A DNA stretch of 64,000 bases from Alistipes_A hominis (GCF_014288115.1 NZ_JACOOK010000003.1:310001-374000), one strand, 5' to 3'. Counted from the stretch's first letter, positions 1-8,726 are shown. The notes: generated by a model not told the origin, from the sequence alone. Numbers and translations: made by a program.

Positions 1-1028
1 GCCACGCATTCGAATCCGCTGTCGAGCACCATGTCGATCTTTTCACGCGACACGAGGCCGCCGACATAGACCAGCGGCAGTTTCAGCGCTTTGCGGAATT
101 GCAGCGCATCCTCGTAAAAATAAGCTTCGCGGAACGGTACCGACGGGATCATCCAGCGTCCGGCCATTTTGACGCCCGCTTTGAGCCACAACTGTTTCAT
201 GTAGTAGGTCAGCGTGCGGATCGGCATCTGTCCGCGCATCACGTACATCGGCGCGCGGCTGACGAATCCGCCGCTCAGCACCAGCGCATGCGCCCCGCAC
301 GCTTCGAGGTTGCGCGCCACTTCGATGCAGTCGTCGATTTCGAGCCCGCCGCGGAAGCCGTCGCGCATGTTGGTCTTGACCAGCACCGCCATATCGCTGC
401 CGGCAGCTTCCATCGCCTCCTGCATACATATTTTCATGAAGCGCATCCGGTTTTCGAGCGATCCGCCGTATTCGTCGCGCCGCCGGTTCGTGTACGGCGA
501 CAGGAATTGGCTGATCAGGTAGCCGTGTCCGGCGTGTACTTCGACGGCGTCGAATCCGGCTTCGCGGGCCAGTTTCACGGCCGTGCCGAACGCTTTAGCT
601 ATTCCGGGGATTTCGTTTTTGCGCAGCCCCCGCACGAAGGTGGGGGAGTAGATGTTGAATCCGGACGAAGCGGACAGCGGCGTGCAGCCGCAGATGCCCC
701 GGTGCGACATGTTGCCGCAGTGTCCGATCTGGATTCCGGCGGCGGCGCCTTCGGCGTGGATGGCGTCGGTGATCCGGCGCAGACCCGGCACGATCTCCGG
801 ACGCAGCCACAACTGATGCGGAAACGACAGACCGTTGCGCGTTACCGAAGCATAGGCCAACGTCGTCATTCCGATGCCGCCGCGCGCGACGCTGCGGTGG
901 TAGTCGTACAGCAGGTCGGTCGGCGAGTTGCCCGCGCACATGCCTTCGAAGGCGGCGGCGCGAATCGTGCGGTTGCGGAGGGTCAGCGGTCCGATTTTGC
1001 ACGGAGTGAACAACAGCGATTCTTTCAT
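1..1028 (-). CDS. Old Yellow Enzyme-type NADH:flavin oxidoreductase (C-terminus outside window)
   Basis: The reading frame is open from ATG (complement of 1026-1028) to the window edge, giving 342 visible residues. It begins MKESLLFTPCKIGPLTLRN, the typical start of the FMN-binding TIM barrel of the OYE family. Further family signatures are QIGHCGNMSH, the FDAVEVHAGHGYLISQFLSP block, NRRRDEYGGSLENRMRF, and near the edge LPLVYVGGLVSREKID. Family members reduce activated C=C bonds with NAD(P)H. It is not visible whether a C-terminal FAD/NAD domain follows, as in BaiCD or BaiH. The start lies 9 bp after the stop of the 5-alpha-reductase-like gene, so the two are almost certainly one operon. This suggests an enone of a steroid or bile acid as substrate. 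The family is clear; the substrate is inferred. Confidence 0.85.
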   Translation of the reverse strand, partial: MKESLLFTPCKIGPLTLRNRTIRAAAFEGMCAGNSPTDLLYDYHRSVARGGIGMTTLAYASVTRNGLSFPHQLWLRPEIVPGLRRITDAIHAEGAAAGIQIGHCGNMSHRGICGCTPLSASSGFNIYSPTFVRGLRKNEIPGIAKAFGTAVKLAREAGFDAVEVHAGHGYLISQFLSPYTNRRRDEYGGSLENRMRFMKICMQEAMEAAGSDMAVLVKTNMRDGFRGGLEIDDCIEVARNLEACGAHALVLSGGFVSRAPMYVMRGQMPIRTLTYYMKQLWLKAGVKMAGRWMIPSVPFREAYFYEDALQFRKALKLPLVYVGGLVSREKIDMVLDSGFECV

Positions 1029-1037
1029 TTCGTTGTG

Positions 1038-1811
1038 CTAATAAATATAAGGGATAATCCGTTTGCGGCGCTGCGTGCGCAGTTGTTCGCCGAATAGTTC
1101 GTTGTAACGTTTGTAGATGGCGTCGGCGCGCGGTACGAGGTTCGCGAACGTCCAGATCGCGAATACCGCTCCGGCGGCCGACCAGGTCAGCACGGCGAAT
1201 CCGATCCATTCGACGATCTCGCCGAAATAGTTGGCCGAGGTTACGTAACGGAACATGCCGCCCTGCGGCAGGTAGTGGTTGCGGTCGCCCGGCTTGCGCA
1301 GGCGGCGGATGATCCGGTCGGAGTGGATGTTGACGGCCATTCCTGCGAAAAAGATCAGCGTGCCGACGATGAACTGCGGCGACAGCAGCCATTGCGGCGT
1401 GTAGTAGCCTTCCGGAGCTATGTAAAAGATCCAGCCGCCCTGCATCAGAGCGTTCAGCACGTTGAACGTCACGCCCATCAGTACGATCCCGAGCGGCATC
1501 GTGCTACGCCCTTTCAACAACAGCGGGTAGACGAACGCCCGGTTCAGGTAGTGGAGCTGGAACAGCCCGAAAAAGACCAGACATACCGCATCGCCGCGGC
1601 GCGGGGAGCAGAGGCAGAGGATACACATGGCGATGAAAACAGGGGCTTCCATCGCGATCCAGCCGAGCCGGTTGTCGATTTTCGGACCCCATTTCCCGTC
1701 GCGCAACATGCCGTACCCGGCCCGGACGAAAAACAGCGCGATGAAAACCACGACGGCCAGCGCCGTCATCCCTGCCAGAAAGAGGTCGTAATAGTGTGAA
1801 AGATCGGTCAT
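1038..1811 (-). CDS. Steroid 5-alpha-reductase family membrane protein (3-oxo-5-alpha-steroid 4-dehydrogenase-like)
   Basis: 257 residues from the ATG at 1811 (MTDLSHYYDLF). An upstream in-frame start at 1928 would add 39 non-hydrophobic residues and is not supported. Length and layout match SRD5A enzymes (about 255-260 aa): several hydrophobic helices and a conserved C-terminal half. Motifs seen are IRRLRKPGDRNHYLPQGG, RYVTSANYFGEIVEWIGFA (NADPH-binding Asn, Tyr and Glu of the family) and an early MEAPVF resembling the catalytic Glu loop (QELPSF in mammals). The C-terminal 90 residues resemble mammalian SRD5A by eye. The family reduces the delta-4 bond of 3-keto steroids at C5 using NADPH. 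It is first in an operon with an OYE enzyme. The likely role is reduction of 3-oxo-delta-4 bile acids or steroid hormones; the substrate is inferred. Confidence 0.85.
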   Translation of the reverse strand: MTDLSHYYDLFLAGMTALAVVVFIALFFVRAGYGMLRDGKWGPKIDNRLGWIAMEAPVFIAMCILCLCSPRRGDAVCLVFFGLFQLHYLNRAFVYPLLLKGRSTMPLGIVLMGVTFNVLNALMQGGWIFYIAPEGYYTPQWLLSPQFIVGTLIFFAGMAVNIHSDRIIRRLRKPGDRNHYLPQGGMFRYVTSANYFGEIVEWIGFAVLTWSAAGAVFAIWTFANLVPRADAIYKRYNELFGEQLRTQRRKRIIPYIY

Positions 1812-2198
1812 ATTCTTCGGATGATTATGGAAAACAGCACCCAAGATACAAATTTTTTTTAAATGGCGGCGACCGGATTTTTCGGAAAGCCGGCGCTTTC
1901 CGAGCGTCCGGGGTACGAAACTCCTCATGCCGGCCGTTGCACGGCGACCGGCGACGGCGACTCGTCGCGCCGTATAAATTTCACCGAATATCCGAAATAT
2001 TTCGACGGTATTTTTCGTTCGGATAATATGCCGGAACCTGTGGCGGCGGTACGGGTAATTGTAAATTTTCTATTACGGAAGCACTTCGGAAGGTATGGGA
2101 CGGAAGTGTTTATCGTTCTTATTTGTAGTATCTTATGCTCCGTTTGGAGAGGAACGGCCGTTTTGTGTCAGCGTCAGGGCTTTGTAAAATAAGATATC
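1812..2198. other. Intergenic region between divergent 5AR and exbB transcription units
   Basis: No convincing gene. Short plus-strand frames here have no recognisable start context or family. The part next to 1811 must hold the promoter of the minus-strand 5AR-OYE pair. A sequence reading TATCTTGG on the minus strand (about 1833-1840) resembles the -7 box with one mismatch, but no clear -33 box was found. Confidence 0.4.
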
Positions 2199-2202
2199 TT
2201 TT

Positions 2203-2233
2203 TTTGTGTAGTTTGAAAATTTTAGTACTTTTG
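2203..2233 (+). promoter_or_regulatory. Bacteroidota promoter for exbB operon, followed by long leader
   Basis: TTTG at 2203-2206 lies 19 bp before TACTTTTG at 2226-2233, a full match to the -33/-7 consensus. Transcription would start near 2240, leaving a leader of about 340 nt before exbB at 2582. The leader contains a possible 14-codon ORF (2312-2356, ATG preceded by GAAAGG) but no recognised riboswitch. Confidence 0.6.
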
Positions 2234-2581
2234 AAGTTGTGATGATTCAAAATTTCATGCGTTTCGTGCGGTTTCCGACGAGCCGACAGCGCGTTAAACG
2301 TTATTGAAAGGATGAAAACAGGTATGGTGCGGAAAGGGAATCGTAAGTTTTTTTAACGAAAGCAATACAGGCGCAGGTACTTGACCATGAAAAACGGGGT
2401 TGCGGGATTTTAGAGTGATGACAATGTGCGGGGCTGGAAGCGGCGGAATTGGAGAGCGGAAGCATGTTGCCATCATTTGTGTTGAATCGCGAGAACGTAC
2501 CGGTCGGCGAGGGGGTGAAATTTTCAACTAATTTTAACATAAAACTAAATTTTAACAACAAAACTCAAAACTTTATTCATT

Positions 2582-3397
2582 ATGGAAGCCAAGGCAGTAA
2601 ATTTTAAAACGGCAAAAGGCATTAAATCAGCATTCCTGGTTATTGTATGTTGCTTTATTTTAGCTGTATGCGTGTTTCACTTCGTACTGGGTGATCCCGC
2701 GAACTTTATGAATAACGACCCGAACAACCACCCGCTGCCGGGTAACTTCAAGGGTACCATTTATAAAGGGGGCGTGATCGTGCCGGTTCTCCAGACGTTG
2801 TTTTTGACCGTGATCGTGCTCAGTATCGAACGCGCGTTCGCCATCACCAAGGCCAAAGGAAAAGGCAACGTCACCAAATTCGTCAAGAACGTGAAGGAAG
2901 CTCTCGACAAGAACGATACCGCTAAAGCCCGCGAACTTTGCGTGAAGCAGAAAGGTTGCGTTGCAAGCGTCGTTTACTCTACGCTGACCAAGTACGAAGA
3001 GATGGAAAAAGACACCACGCTGGCCAAAGAGCAGAAACTGATGAACATCCAGAAAGAGCTCGACGAAGCTACCGCATTGGAAATGCCGTCGCTGCAACAG
3101 AATCTGGTGGTTATCGCGACCATGACCACGCTGGGTACCCTGATCGGTCTGCTCGGAACCGTTATCGGTATGATCAAGTCGTTCGCCGCACTGGCAACCG
3201 CCGGTTCTCCGGACTCCGTAGCGCTGTCCGCCGGTATTTCCGAGGCCCTTATCAACACCGCCTTCGGTATCGCAACCGGTGCTCTGGCCGTTATCTCTTA
3301 CAACTTCTTCACCAGCAAAATCGACAAACTCACCTATAGCATCGACGAAGTAGGGTTTACCATTGTTCAGACTTATGCTGCAACGCATAAAGCCTAA
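2582..3397 (+). CDS. exbB: MotA/TolQ/ExbB-family proton channel subunit
   Basis: 271 residues. Hydrophobic segments lie at about 17-37, 62-85, 175-200 and 220-245. The MotA/TolQ/ExbB domain is recognisable in the C-terminal half (LVVIATMTTLGTLIGLLGT, then SEALINTAFGIATGALAVI). ExbB forms the pentameric inner-membrane channel that with ExbD converts proton flow into work by TonB on outer-membrane transporters. It is first of exbB-exbD-exbD-tonB, with 26 bp to the next gene. A family start with the first methionine after an A-rich leader is typical for Bacteroidota, which rarely use strong ribosome-binding sites. TolQ is the alternative name, but the tonB gene downstream favours ExbB. Confidence 0.93.
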   Translation: MEAKAVNFKTAKGIKSAFLVIVCCFILAVCVFHFVLGDPANFMNNDPNNHPLPGNFKGTIYKGGVIVPVLQTLFLTVIVLSIERAFAITKAKGKGNVTKFVKNVKEALDKNDTAKARELCVKQKGCVASVVYSTLTKYEEMEKDTTLAKEQKLMNIQKELDEATALEMPSLQQNLVVIATMTTLGTLIGLLGTVIGMIKSFAALATAGSPDSVALSAGISEALINTAFGIATGALAVISYNFFTSKIDKLTYSIDEVGFTIVQTYAATHKA

Positions 3398-3423
3398 CTT
3401 TTAAAAAAAAATTACTTCTCGTT

Positions 3424-4032
3424 ATGGCTAGAGTAAAAGTAAAAAAACAGAGTACATTCATCGACATGACCGCGATGAGCGATGTGACGGTGCTCTTGCT
3501 TACTTTCTTTATGCTTACGTCCACTTTCATCCAGAAGGAGCCGATACAGGTTTCGACCCCGGCTTCCGTGATGGAGATCAAGATACCCGAAACCGATATT
3601 CTCCAGATTTTGGTGGATAACGACGGCAAGGTGTTCATGAGCATGGACAAGCAGGAAGACCGCGTGGCGGTTCTGGAGAAAATGGGCGAAGAGTACGGGA
3701 TCACGTTCACGCCCGAAGAAGTCAACAAATTCAGGTTGGCTCCGTCGTTCGGGGTGCCCATCGGTCAGATGAGGTCTTTCTTGGCGCTGCCCGAAGACGA
3801 GCAGGACAAGATTTTGAAAGACTACGGGATTCCGACCGACAGCACCGACAATCAGTTGAAGTCGTGGGTCAAGAATGCCCGGTTACAGAACAGGGATCTG
3901 CGGATCGCCATCAAGGCGGATCAGGCTACGCCTTATCCTATCATCAATACCATTATGACGTCGCTTCAGGATATCCGGGAAAACCGGTACAACCTGATCA
4001 CCACGTTGAAAGTGGTCAGTACAGACAATTAA
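3424..4032 (+). CDS. exbD: ExbD/TolR-family biopolymer transport protein (first copy)
   Basis: 202 residues. A single N-terminal membrane helix at about 20-38 carries the family's essential Asp within the motif MSDVTVLLLTFFML. The periplasmic part is longer than that of E. coli ExbD (141 aa) and has an inserted region at about 75-150 before the terminal fold (DLRIAIKADQATPYPIINTIM). ExbD couples proton movement through ExbB to TonB. It is the first of two adjacent exbD genes, 26 bp after exbB and 25 bp before the second copy. Paired exbD genes are usual in Bacteroidota and may form heterodimers in the ExbB pore. Confidence 0.92.
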   Translation: MARVKVKKQSTFIDMTAMSDVTVLLLTFFMLTSTFIQKEPIQVSTPASVMEIKIPETDILQILVDNDGKVFMSMDKQEDRVAVLEKMGEEYGITFTPEEVNKFRLAPSFGVPIGQMRSFLALPEDEQDKILKDYGIPTDSTDNQLKSWVKNARLQNRDLRIAIKADQATPYPIINTIMTSLQDIRENRYNLITTLKVVSTDN

Positions 4033-4057
4033 TGCCGTCGCATAAGATTTAAATATT

Positions 4058-4717
4058 ATGGCTGAAATACAAGAAAACAACAGCGGCAAAGGTAAGGAGG
4101 GTAAGGGCAAACAGAAAAAGATGACCATCCGGGTCGATTTTACCCCGATGGTGGATATGAACATGTTGCTCATTACGTTCTTTATGCTTTGTACCTCGTT
4201 GAGCAAGCCTCAGACGATGGAAATTAGTATGCCGACCAAAGATACGCAGGAAGATATGCAGACGAAAGTGGCGGCATCCCGTGCCATTACGCTCCTTTTG
4301 GGAGAAGACGACAAGGTTTATTATTACCTGGGAGAACCTAATTATCAGGACTATACGTCGCTCAAGGAGACGACTTACACTCCGGACGGCCTGCGTGCGG
4401 TTCTGCTGGCGCGTAATGCCAACGTCGTGGCACGGATCAACGAATTGAAGAAAAAGAAGCTGGACGGAGAGATCACCGAAGAGGAGTTCAAGACGCAGTC
4501 CACCGAGATCAAGAAAGACGAGAACGCTCCCGTCGTTTCGATCAAGGGAACCGACGAGTCGACCTATAAAAACCTGATCGACGCGCTGGACGAAATGCAG
4601 ATCTGCAACATCAGCCGTTACGCTATCGTGCCGATAGCCGAAGGCGACCTGTGGCTGATCAAGAACCTGAAATCGGCCGGCGATCTCGGCAAGAACAGTG
4701 AAATGGCGCAAAACTAA
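4058..4717 (+). CDS. exbD: ExbD/TolR-family biopolymer transport protein (second copy)
   Basis: 219 residues with a charged, Lys/Gly-rich N-terminus, then RVDFTPMVDMNMLLITFFML. This contains the membrane helix and the conserved proton-carrying Asp. The periplasmic domain again carries a long charged insertion (about 95-165, rich in Lys and Glu) compared with enterobacterial ExbD. It ends in a fold resembling ExbD (YKNLIDALDEMQICNISRYAIVP). It differs strongly from the first copy, so this is an old duplication rather than a recent one. It belongs to the same operon: 25 bp after exbD-1 and 24 bp before tonB. Confidence 0.92.
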   Translation: MAEIQENNSGKGKEGKGKQKKMTIRVDFTPMVDMNMLLITFFMLCTSLSKPQTMEISMPTKDTQEDMQTKVAASRAITLLLGEDDKVYYYLGEPNYQDYTSLKETTYTPDGLRAVLLARNANVVARINELKKKKLDGEITEEEFKTQSTEIKKDENAPVVSIKGTDESTYKNLIDALDEMQICNISRYAIVPIAEGDLWLIKNLKSAGDLGKNSEMAQN

Positions 4718-4741
4718 TAGTACACATTAAATCGAAAAAAA

Positions 4742-5569
4742 ATGAGTGATTTGGATTTGAATTCGAAGCAATGGTGCGAATTAGTTTTCGACGGGAAAAA
4801 TACCGAATTCGGCGCATTCCAGATGCGTCAGGAGTCGACGTCCCGTCATAACAAGGCAATGATTATCGTAGCGATCCTGGTCGTGCTGATTATCACGCTG
4901 CCCGCGCTGTTCCGCTACATTGCTCCGAAAAAACAGGAAGAAGTCAAAATGACCGAAGTGACGCAGTTGACCAAACTGCCGCCCCCGGAAGTGAAGAATA
5001 ACGATGTGATCAAGAAGGTGGACGCTCCGCCCCCACCGCCGTTGAAGAGCTCTATCAAGTTTACCGCTCCGAAGATCGTGAAAGACGAGGAAGCGGATCG
5101 GGAGGACGTGAAGACGCAGGAAGAAATTATCAGTGCGAAAGTTGCGGTTTCCGTGGCCGACGTGAAGGGTAACGACGACCTGTTCGGTACGGACATCCAG
5201 GACTTGAAGGAGATCGCGATCGACACGCCGCAGGAAGAAGTGCAGGAGACCGTATTCCAGACGGTCGAGCAGATGCCTTCGTTCCCCGGCGGTATGCAGG
5301 CGCTGAACAAGTACCTGAAAGATAACCTGAGGTATCCGACGATTGCCGCCGAAAACGGCGTTTCGGGAAGGGTCGTACTGCGTTTCGTCGTATCGAAAAG
5401 CGGTAAGATCGAGAACGTCGAAGTACTCGGCCCCGTAGACCGCGCGCTCGACGAGGAAGCGGTTCGCGTGGTGAAATCCATGCCCGCATGGGTTCCCGGT
5501 AAGCAGAACGGAAACGCCGTAGCGGTGTACTACACGCTTCCGGTTACGTTCGTGCTGGGACAGCAGTAA
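4742..5569 (+). CDS. tonB: TonB energy transducer
   Basis: 275 residues. A short cytoplasmic N-terminus is followed by one membrane helix at about 40-58 (MIIVAILVVLIITLPALF). A Pro/Lys-rich periplasmic spacer (KLPPPEV, DAPPPPPLK) comes next, then a charged linker and a C-terminal TonB domain from about 182 (QMPSFPGGMQALNKYL, then SGRVVLRFVVSKSGKIENV). TonB transmits energy from ExbBD to outer-membrane receptors such as SusC-like and B12 transporters. It ends the four-gene core cluster and is followed by a strong hairpin terminator at 5585. Family assignment is secure; which receptors it serves is not shown here. Confidence 0.95.
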   Translation: MSDLDLNSKQWCELVFDGKNTEFGAFQMRQESTSRHNKAMIIVAILVVLIITLPALFRYIAPKKQEEVKMTEVTQLTKLPPPEVKNNDVIKKVDAPPPPPLKSSIKFTAPKIVKDEEADREDVKTQEEIISAKVAVSVADVKGNDDLFGTDIQDLKEIAIDTPQEEVQETVFQTVEQMPSFPGGMQALNKYLKDNLRYPTIAAENGVSGRVVLRFVVSKSGKIENVEVLGPVDRALDEEAVRVVKSMPAWVPGKQNGNAVAVYYTLPVTFVLGQQ

Positions 5570-5584
5570 TCATCTTTATTTATC

Positions 5585-5630
5585 AAAAACCCTGCTTAAA
5601 TTTCAATTTAAACAGGGTTTTTGTTTTTTA
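5585..5630 (+). terminator. Intrinsic terminator after tonB
   Basis: Perfect arms AAAAACCCTG (5585-5594) and CAGGGTTTTT (5613-5622), with an inner TTAAAT/ATTTAA pairing, followed by GTTTTTT. The arms start with A-runs and end with T-runs, so it could act in both directions. Confidence 0.8.
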
Positions 5631-5665
5631 AGGCAGGTCCGGTTTTTGATATCAAAATATGTCGT

Positions 5666-5887
5666 ATGAAAAAACAAAATGATGAAGAACGCAAGCCCGG
5701 CGGCATGAGTAAAATTTATTACGTTTTCGGGTTGTTCATGATAATATTTTACGTCGGTATGGCGTATATTATGATATTTTCGCCTATATTTGTAGAACGC
5801 ATATCGGCTCCGCTGCGTTACGGGATGGGAGCGCTCTTTTTTCTGTACGGTATTTTCAGAGCATACCGGCAGATCAAGGACCGGTAA
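5666..5887 (+). CDS. Small membrane protein of unknown function
   Basis: 73 residues from the ATG at 5666 (MKKQNDEERKPGG). An upstream start at 5621 would lie in the terminator and is unlikely. A polar head is followed by two hydrophobic segments at about 18-38 (YYVFGLFMIIFYVGMAYIMIF) and 48-62, ending in a basic tail. No family is recognised with confidence. It lies between the tonB terminator and the PstS-like gene, 13 bp upstream of the latter, and is probably co-transcribed with it. Its repeated association with this cluster could be tested across Bacteroidales. Confidence 0.6.
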   Translation: MKKQNDEERKPGGMSKIYYVFGLFMIIFYVGMAYIMIFSPIFVERISAPLRYGMGALFFLYGIFRAYRQIKDR

Positions 5888-5900
5888 TATCGAATGAATT

Positions 5901-6863
5901 ATGTCAAAGGCAGGTAAGTTTTTAGGGATCGTTTCGGTGGCAATTGCGGCTGCGTGGATTTTTACCTCTTGCTGGGGAAATAAAGCGAAAGACAAACATA
6001 CGGATACGGCTACTTCCGGAGTGATACAGATCAGCGCCGACGAAAGTTTCCGGGACATCGTGCAGCAGGAGATCGACGTGTTCGAGAGTATTTACGTACA
6101 GGCCGGAATCATGCCGATTTATGCCAGCGAGGTGGACGCGATCAACCTGTTGCTGAAAGACAGCGTGCGCCTGGCGGTCGCGTCGCGTCAACTGACCGAG
6201 GCCGAAAAGGAAGGGCTCGCCCAGAAAAAACTGTTCCCGAAGGAGATCAAGATCGCTACGGACGGCATCGCGCTGATCGTCAATAAGCAGAATGCGGATT
6301 CGATGATCTCGATTCCCGACCTGCGGGAGATTCTGACCGGACGGATTACCCGGTGGAATCAGTTGAATCCCGGTTCCAAGCTCGGCGACCTGCAATTGGT
6401 TTTCGACAACCAGAATTCGAGTACGGTACGTTTTGCGATCGATTCGATCTGCCGCGGCGATTCGCTGGCAGGCAACCTGAGCGCCCAGCACGACAATGCG
6501 GCCGTGATCGATTACGTGTCGAAAACGCCTGGCGCGATCGGCGTGATCGGCGTTACGTGGGTGGGCAACAAGAGCGATTCGACCCGGATGACGTTCTCGG
6601 AGCTGGTGACGGTGATGAGCGTCAGCCGCGAAACCAAAGCGACGCGAGAAAACAGTTACAAGCCTTTTCAGGCCTATATCGCATTGGGACAGTATCCGCT
6701 GGTTCGGAATATGTACGTACTGCTGACCGATCCGCGCAGCGGGTTGGCGTCGGGATTCGCCACGTTCATGGCGTCCGATCGCGGCCAGCGGATCATTCTC
6801 CGTTCCGGCATCGTACCTGCGACGCAAAATGTGCGGATCGTAAATGTACGCGAAAATTTGTAA
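5901..6863 (+). CDS. PstS-like periplasmic phosphate-binding family lipoprotein
   Basis: 320 residues. A lipoprotein signal peptide ends at FTSC (Cys24), so the mature protein is probably anchored to a membrane. The body resembles the PBP-like domain of phosphate ABC transporter binding proteins. There is an early GVIQISADESFRDIVQ, a central IALIVNKQNADS followed by LREILTGRITRWNQL, and the SGLASGFATFMASDRGQRII ending typical of PstS. No pst permease genes are nearby. It instead sits between a TonB cluster and a TPR protein, so a role in phosphate transport is not certain; a sensing or scaffold role is possible. The gap to the TPR gene is 29 bp. Confidence 0.8.
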   Translation: MSKAGKFLGIVSVAIAAAWIFTSCWGNKAKDKHTDTATSGVIQISADESFRDIVQQEIDVFESIYVQAGIMPIYASEVDAINLLLKDSVRLAVASRQLTEAEKEGLAQKKLFPKEIKIATDGIALIVNKQNADSMISIPDLREILTGRITRWNQLNPGSKLGDLQLVFDNQNSSTVRFAIDSICRGDSLAGNLSAQHDNAAVIDYVSKTPGAIGVIGVTWVGNKSDSTRMTFSELVTVMSVSRETKATRENSYKPFQAYIALGQYPLVRNMYVLLTDPRSGLASGFATFMASDRGQRIILRSGIVPATQNVRIVNVRENL

Positions 6864-6892
6864 TTAAAAATAGCTTAACTAACTGATTAAAA

Positions 6893-8536
6893 ATGGGTTC
6901 TAAAATTAGTGTTTTGACCCTCGCTTTGATGATGGGGGCGACTTCGCTTTTCGCAGAAGATAATGGAAAAGCGATCGATTACTACAAGGTAGGCATGTAC
7001 GGCGAAGCCAAAAAGGAGTTGTTGGCGAATCTGCAGAGCGGAAAGACGGACAAGGCCGAAGTGTGCTATTACCTGGGCGAGCTCTATTCGGCCCAGAACA
7101 TGAAGGATTCGGCGGCTTATTACTATAAGGAAGGGATCGTGGCCGATCCCGATTACGTATTGAATTCGATCGGCGAACTGAAACTCGACCTGGCGAACAA
7201 CCCGAACGCCGACAAGGCTTTCAGCGGTTTTCTGACCGGTAAGAATAAGAAGAATCCCGCCGTTTACATTGCGATTGCAAGGGCTTATCTGCCGGTTTCG
7301 ACCGCCAAGGCGATGGAATACATGGAGCAGGCGCGCGCCGTCGCTCCGAAATCTCCGGATGTTTTCATTCTCGAAGGAGACATCCTGGCCGCTAAAAAGC
7401 AGTACGGCGATGCGGCGAGCCGCTACGAGCAGGCTATCTATTTCGATAACAAATGCAAGGAGGCTTATTTCAAATACGCCAAGATTTACAGCCGTTCCAA
7501 TCCGCAGTATGCGATCGATATGCTGAACAAGCTGATCGAGATGGATCCGGAATATACGGTCGCCTACGGGGAGTTGGCCGACGTATATTACAAGAACGAA
7601 GAGTTTGCCAAAGCGGCGGACGCTTTTTCGAAATACGTGAACGTCGAGACTTCGGATATGAAGGATCTGGCGCGTTATGCGACGCTGCTGTACTTCAGCG
7701 GCGATCAGGACAAAGCCTTGGAACTGGTAACGAAGGTGTCGCAGCGAGAGCCGAACAACACGGTTCTGCGCCGTCTTAACATGTACATCAATTACGACAA
7801 GGGCGACTATGCGAAGAGCCTGGAGCTTGCCAAAACGCTGATGGGACAGGTGGAAGACAGCTCGAAGCTGATTACGCGGGATTATATGTATTTCGCGCGG
7901 ACGCTTTCCAAGAACGACCTGCATAAGGAAGCCGCCGAAGTTTTCGAAAAGGCGGTAAACATGGACACGGCGCGCGTGGAACTGCTCAAGGAGATGGGTA
8001 GCGAATACGAGGCCGTGAAGGATTACGACAAGGCGATCGGCGCTTACAAACGCTATATCGATCAGGCCAAGGACGTCAAGCTGAACGATTATTTCAACCT
8101 CGGTAAAGTCTATTATACGGCCGGCGCGTCGATTCGTCCGACCGAAGACGGAGTGGTTATGACCGAAAGCGATTCGATGCGTATGGTCGATTACCTGAAA
8201 GGGGCCGACAGTCTGTTCGCGCATGTCGTGGAAAAGGCTCCGGAAAGCTATCTGGGTTACCTGTTCCGCGGACGCGCCAACTGGGCCATCGATAATCCGC
8301 AGGCTCCGAAGCTGGCCAAGCCGTTCTACGAACAGGCGATTGCCGTTATGGAAAAAGATCCGCAGAAGAATGCGGCCGGTCTGATCGAGGCTTATCGCTT
8401 CATGGGGGTACACTACATCGGGCTGGAGGACTATCCGGCATCGCTCGAGTACTGGAAAAAGATTCTCGAACTGAATCCCGACAATGCGGAAGCCAAACGG
8501 ATGGCGGAGGTGTTGCCGCAGTACATTCAGCAGTAA
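6893..8536 (+). CDS. Exported tetratricopeptide-repeat protein
   Basis: 547 residues. A signal peptide of about 21 residues (SVLTLALMMGATSLFAED) is followed by TPR repeats through the whole length. Examples are YYLGELYSAQNMKDSAAYYY, AYFKYAKIYSRSNPQYAIDM, VAYGELADVYYKNEEFAKAA and a C-terminal MGVHYIGLEDYPASLEYW. TPR arrays mediate protein-protein contacts and no enzymatic domain is visible. It follows the PstS-like lipoprotein by 29 bp and ends at an intrinsic terminator, so the two very likely form one transcript. A periplasmic scaffold linked to the TonB system is a reasonable guess only. Confidence 0.85.
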   Translation: MGSKISVLTLALMMGATSLFAEDNGKAIDYYKVGMYGEAKKELLANLQSGKTDKAEVCYYLGELYSAQNMKDSAAYYYKEGIVADPDYVLNSIGELKLDLANNPNADKAFSGFLTGKNKKNPAVYIAIARAYLPVSTAKAMEYMEQARAVAPKSPDVFILEGDILAAKKQYGDAASRYEQAIYFDNKCKEAYFKYAKIYSRSNPQYAIDMLNKLIEMDPEYTVAYGELADVYYKNEEFAKAADAFSKYVNVETSDMKDLARYATLLYFSGDQDKALELVTKVSQREPNNTVLRRLNMYINYDKGDYAKSLELAKTLMGQVEDSSKLITRDYMYFARTLSKNDLHKEAAEVFEKAVNMDTARVELLKEMGSEYEAVKDYDKAIGAYKRYIDQAKDVKLNDYFNLGKVYYTAGASIRPTEDGVVMTESDSMRMVDYLKGADSLFAHVVEKAPESYLGYLFRGRANWAIDNPQAPKLAKPFYEQAIAVMEKDPQKNAAGLIEAYRFMGVHYIGLEDYPASLEYWKKILELNPDNAEAKRMAEVLPQYIQQ

Positions 8537-8559
8537 TTTTTAGCGTGACAATCACTCAA

Positions 8560-8597
8560 ATCCCGTCCGGGTATCCGGACGGGATTTTCGTTTTTCG
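8560..8597 (+). terminator. Intrinsic terminator after the TPR gene
   Basis: Arms ATCCCGTCCGG (8560-8570) and CCGGACGGGAT (8575-8585) with a 4-nt loop, followed by TTTTCGTTTTT. Confidence 0.85.
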
Positions 8598-8718
8598 CGT
8601 TTCCCCGCCGCGTCCGGTCGTACGGGCCGTCCGGAACGGTCGTTTCGGAATGTTAATAAAAATTTGTAAAAATTAGGAATAAAAAAGGGATATAATTTTT
8701 TCTCTAAACAAATTCAGC

Positions 8719-8726
8719 TATTTTTG
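8719..8726 (+). promoter_or_regulatory. -7 box of the probable nuo operon promoter
   Basis: TATTTTTG fits TAnnTTTG. The -33 position holds only a T-rich stretch (about 8695-8701), so the match is partial. It lies 88 bp before nuoA and after the upstream terminator. The rest of 8598-8814 shows no gene. Confidence 0.45.
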
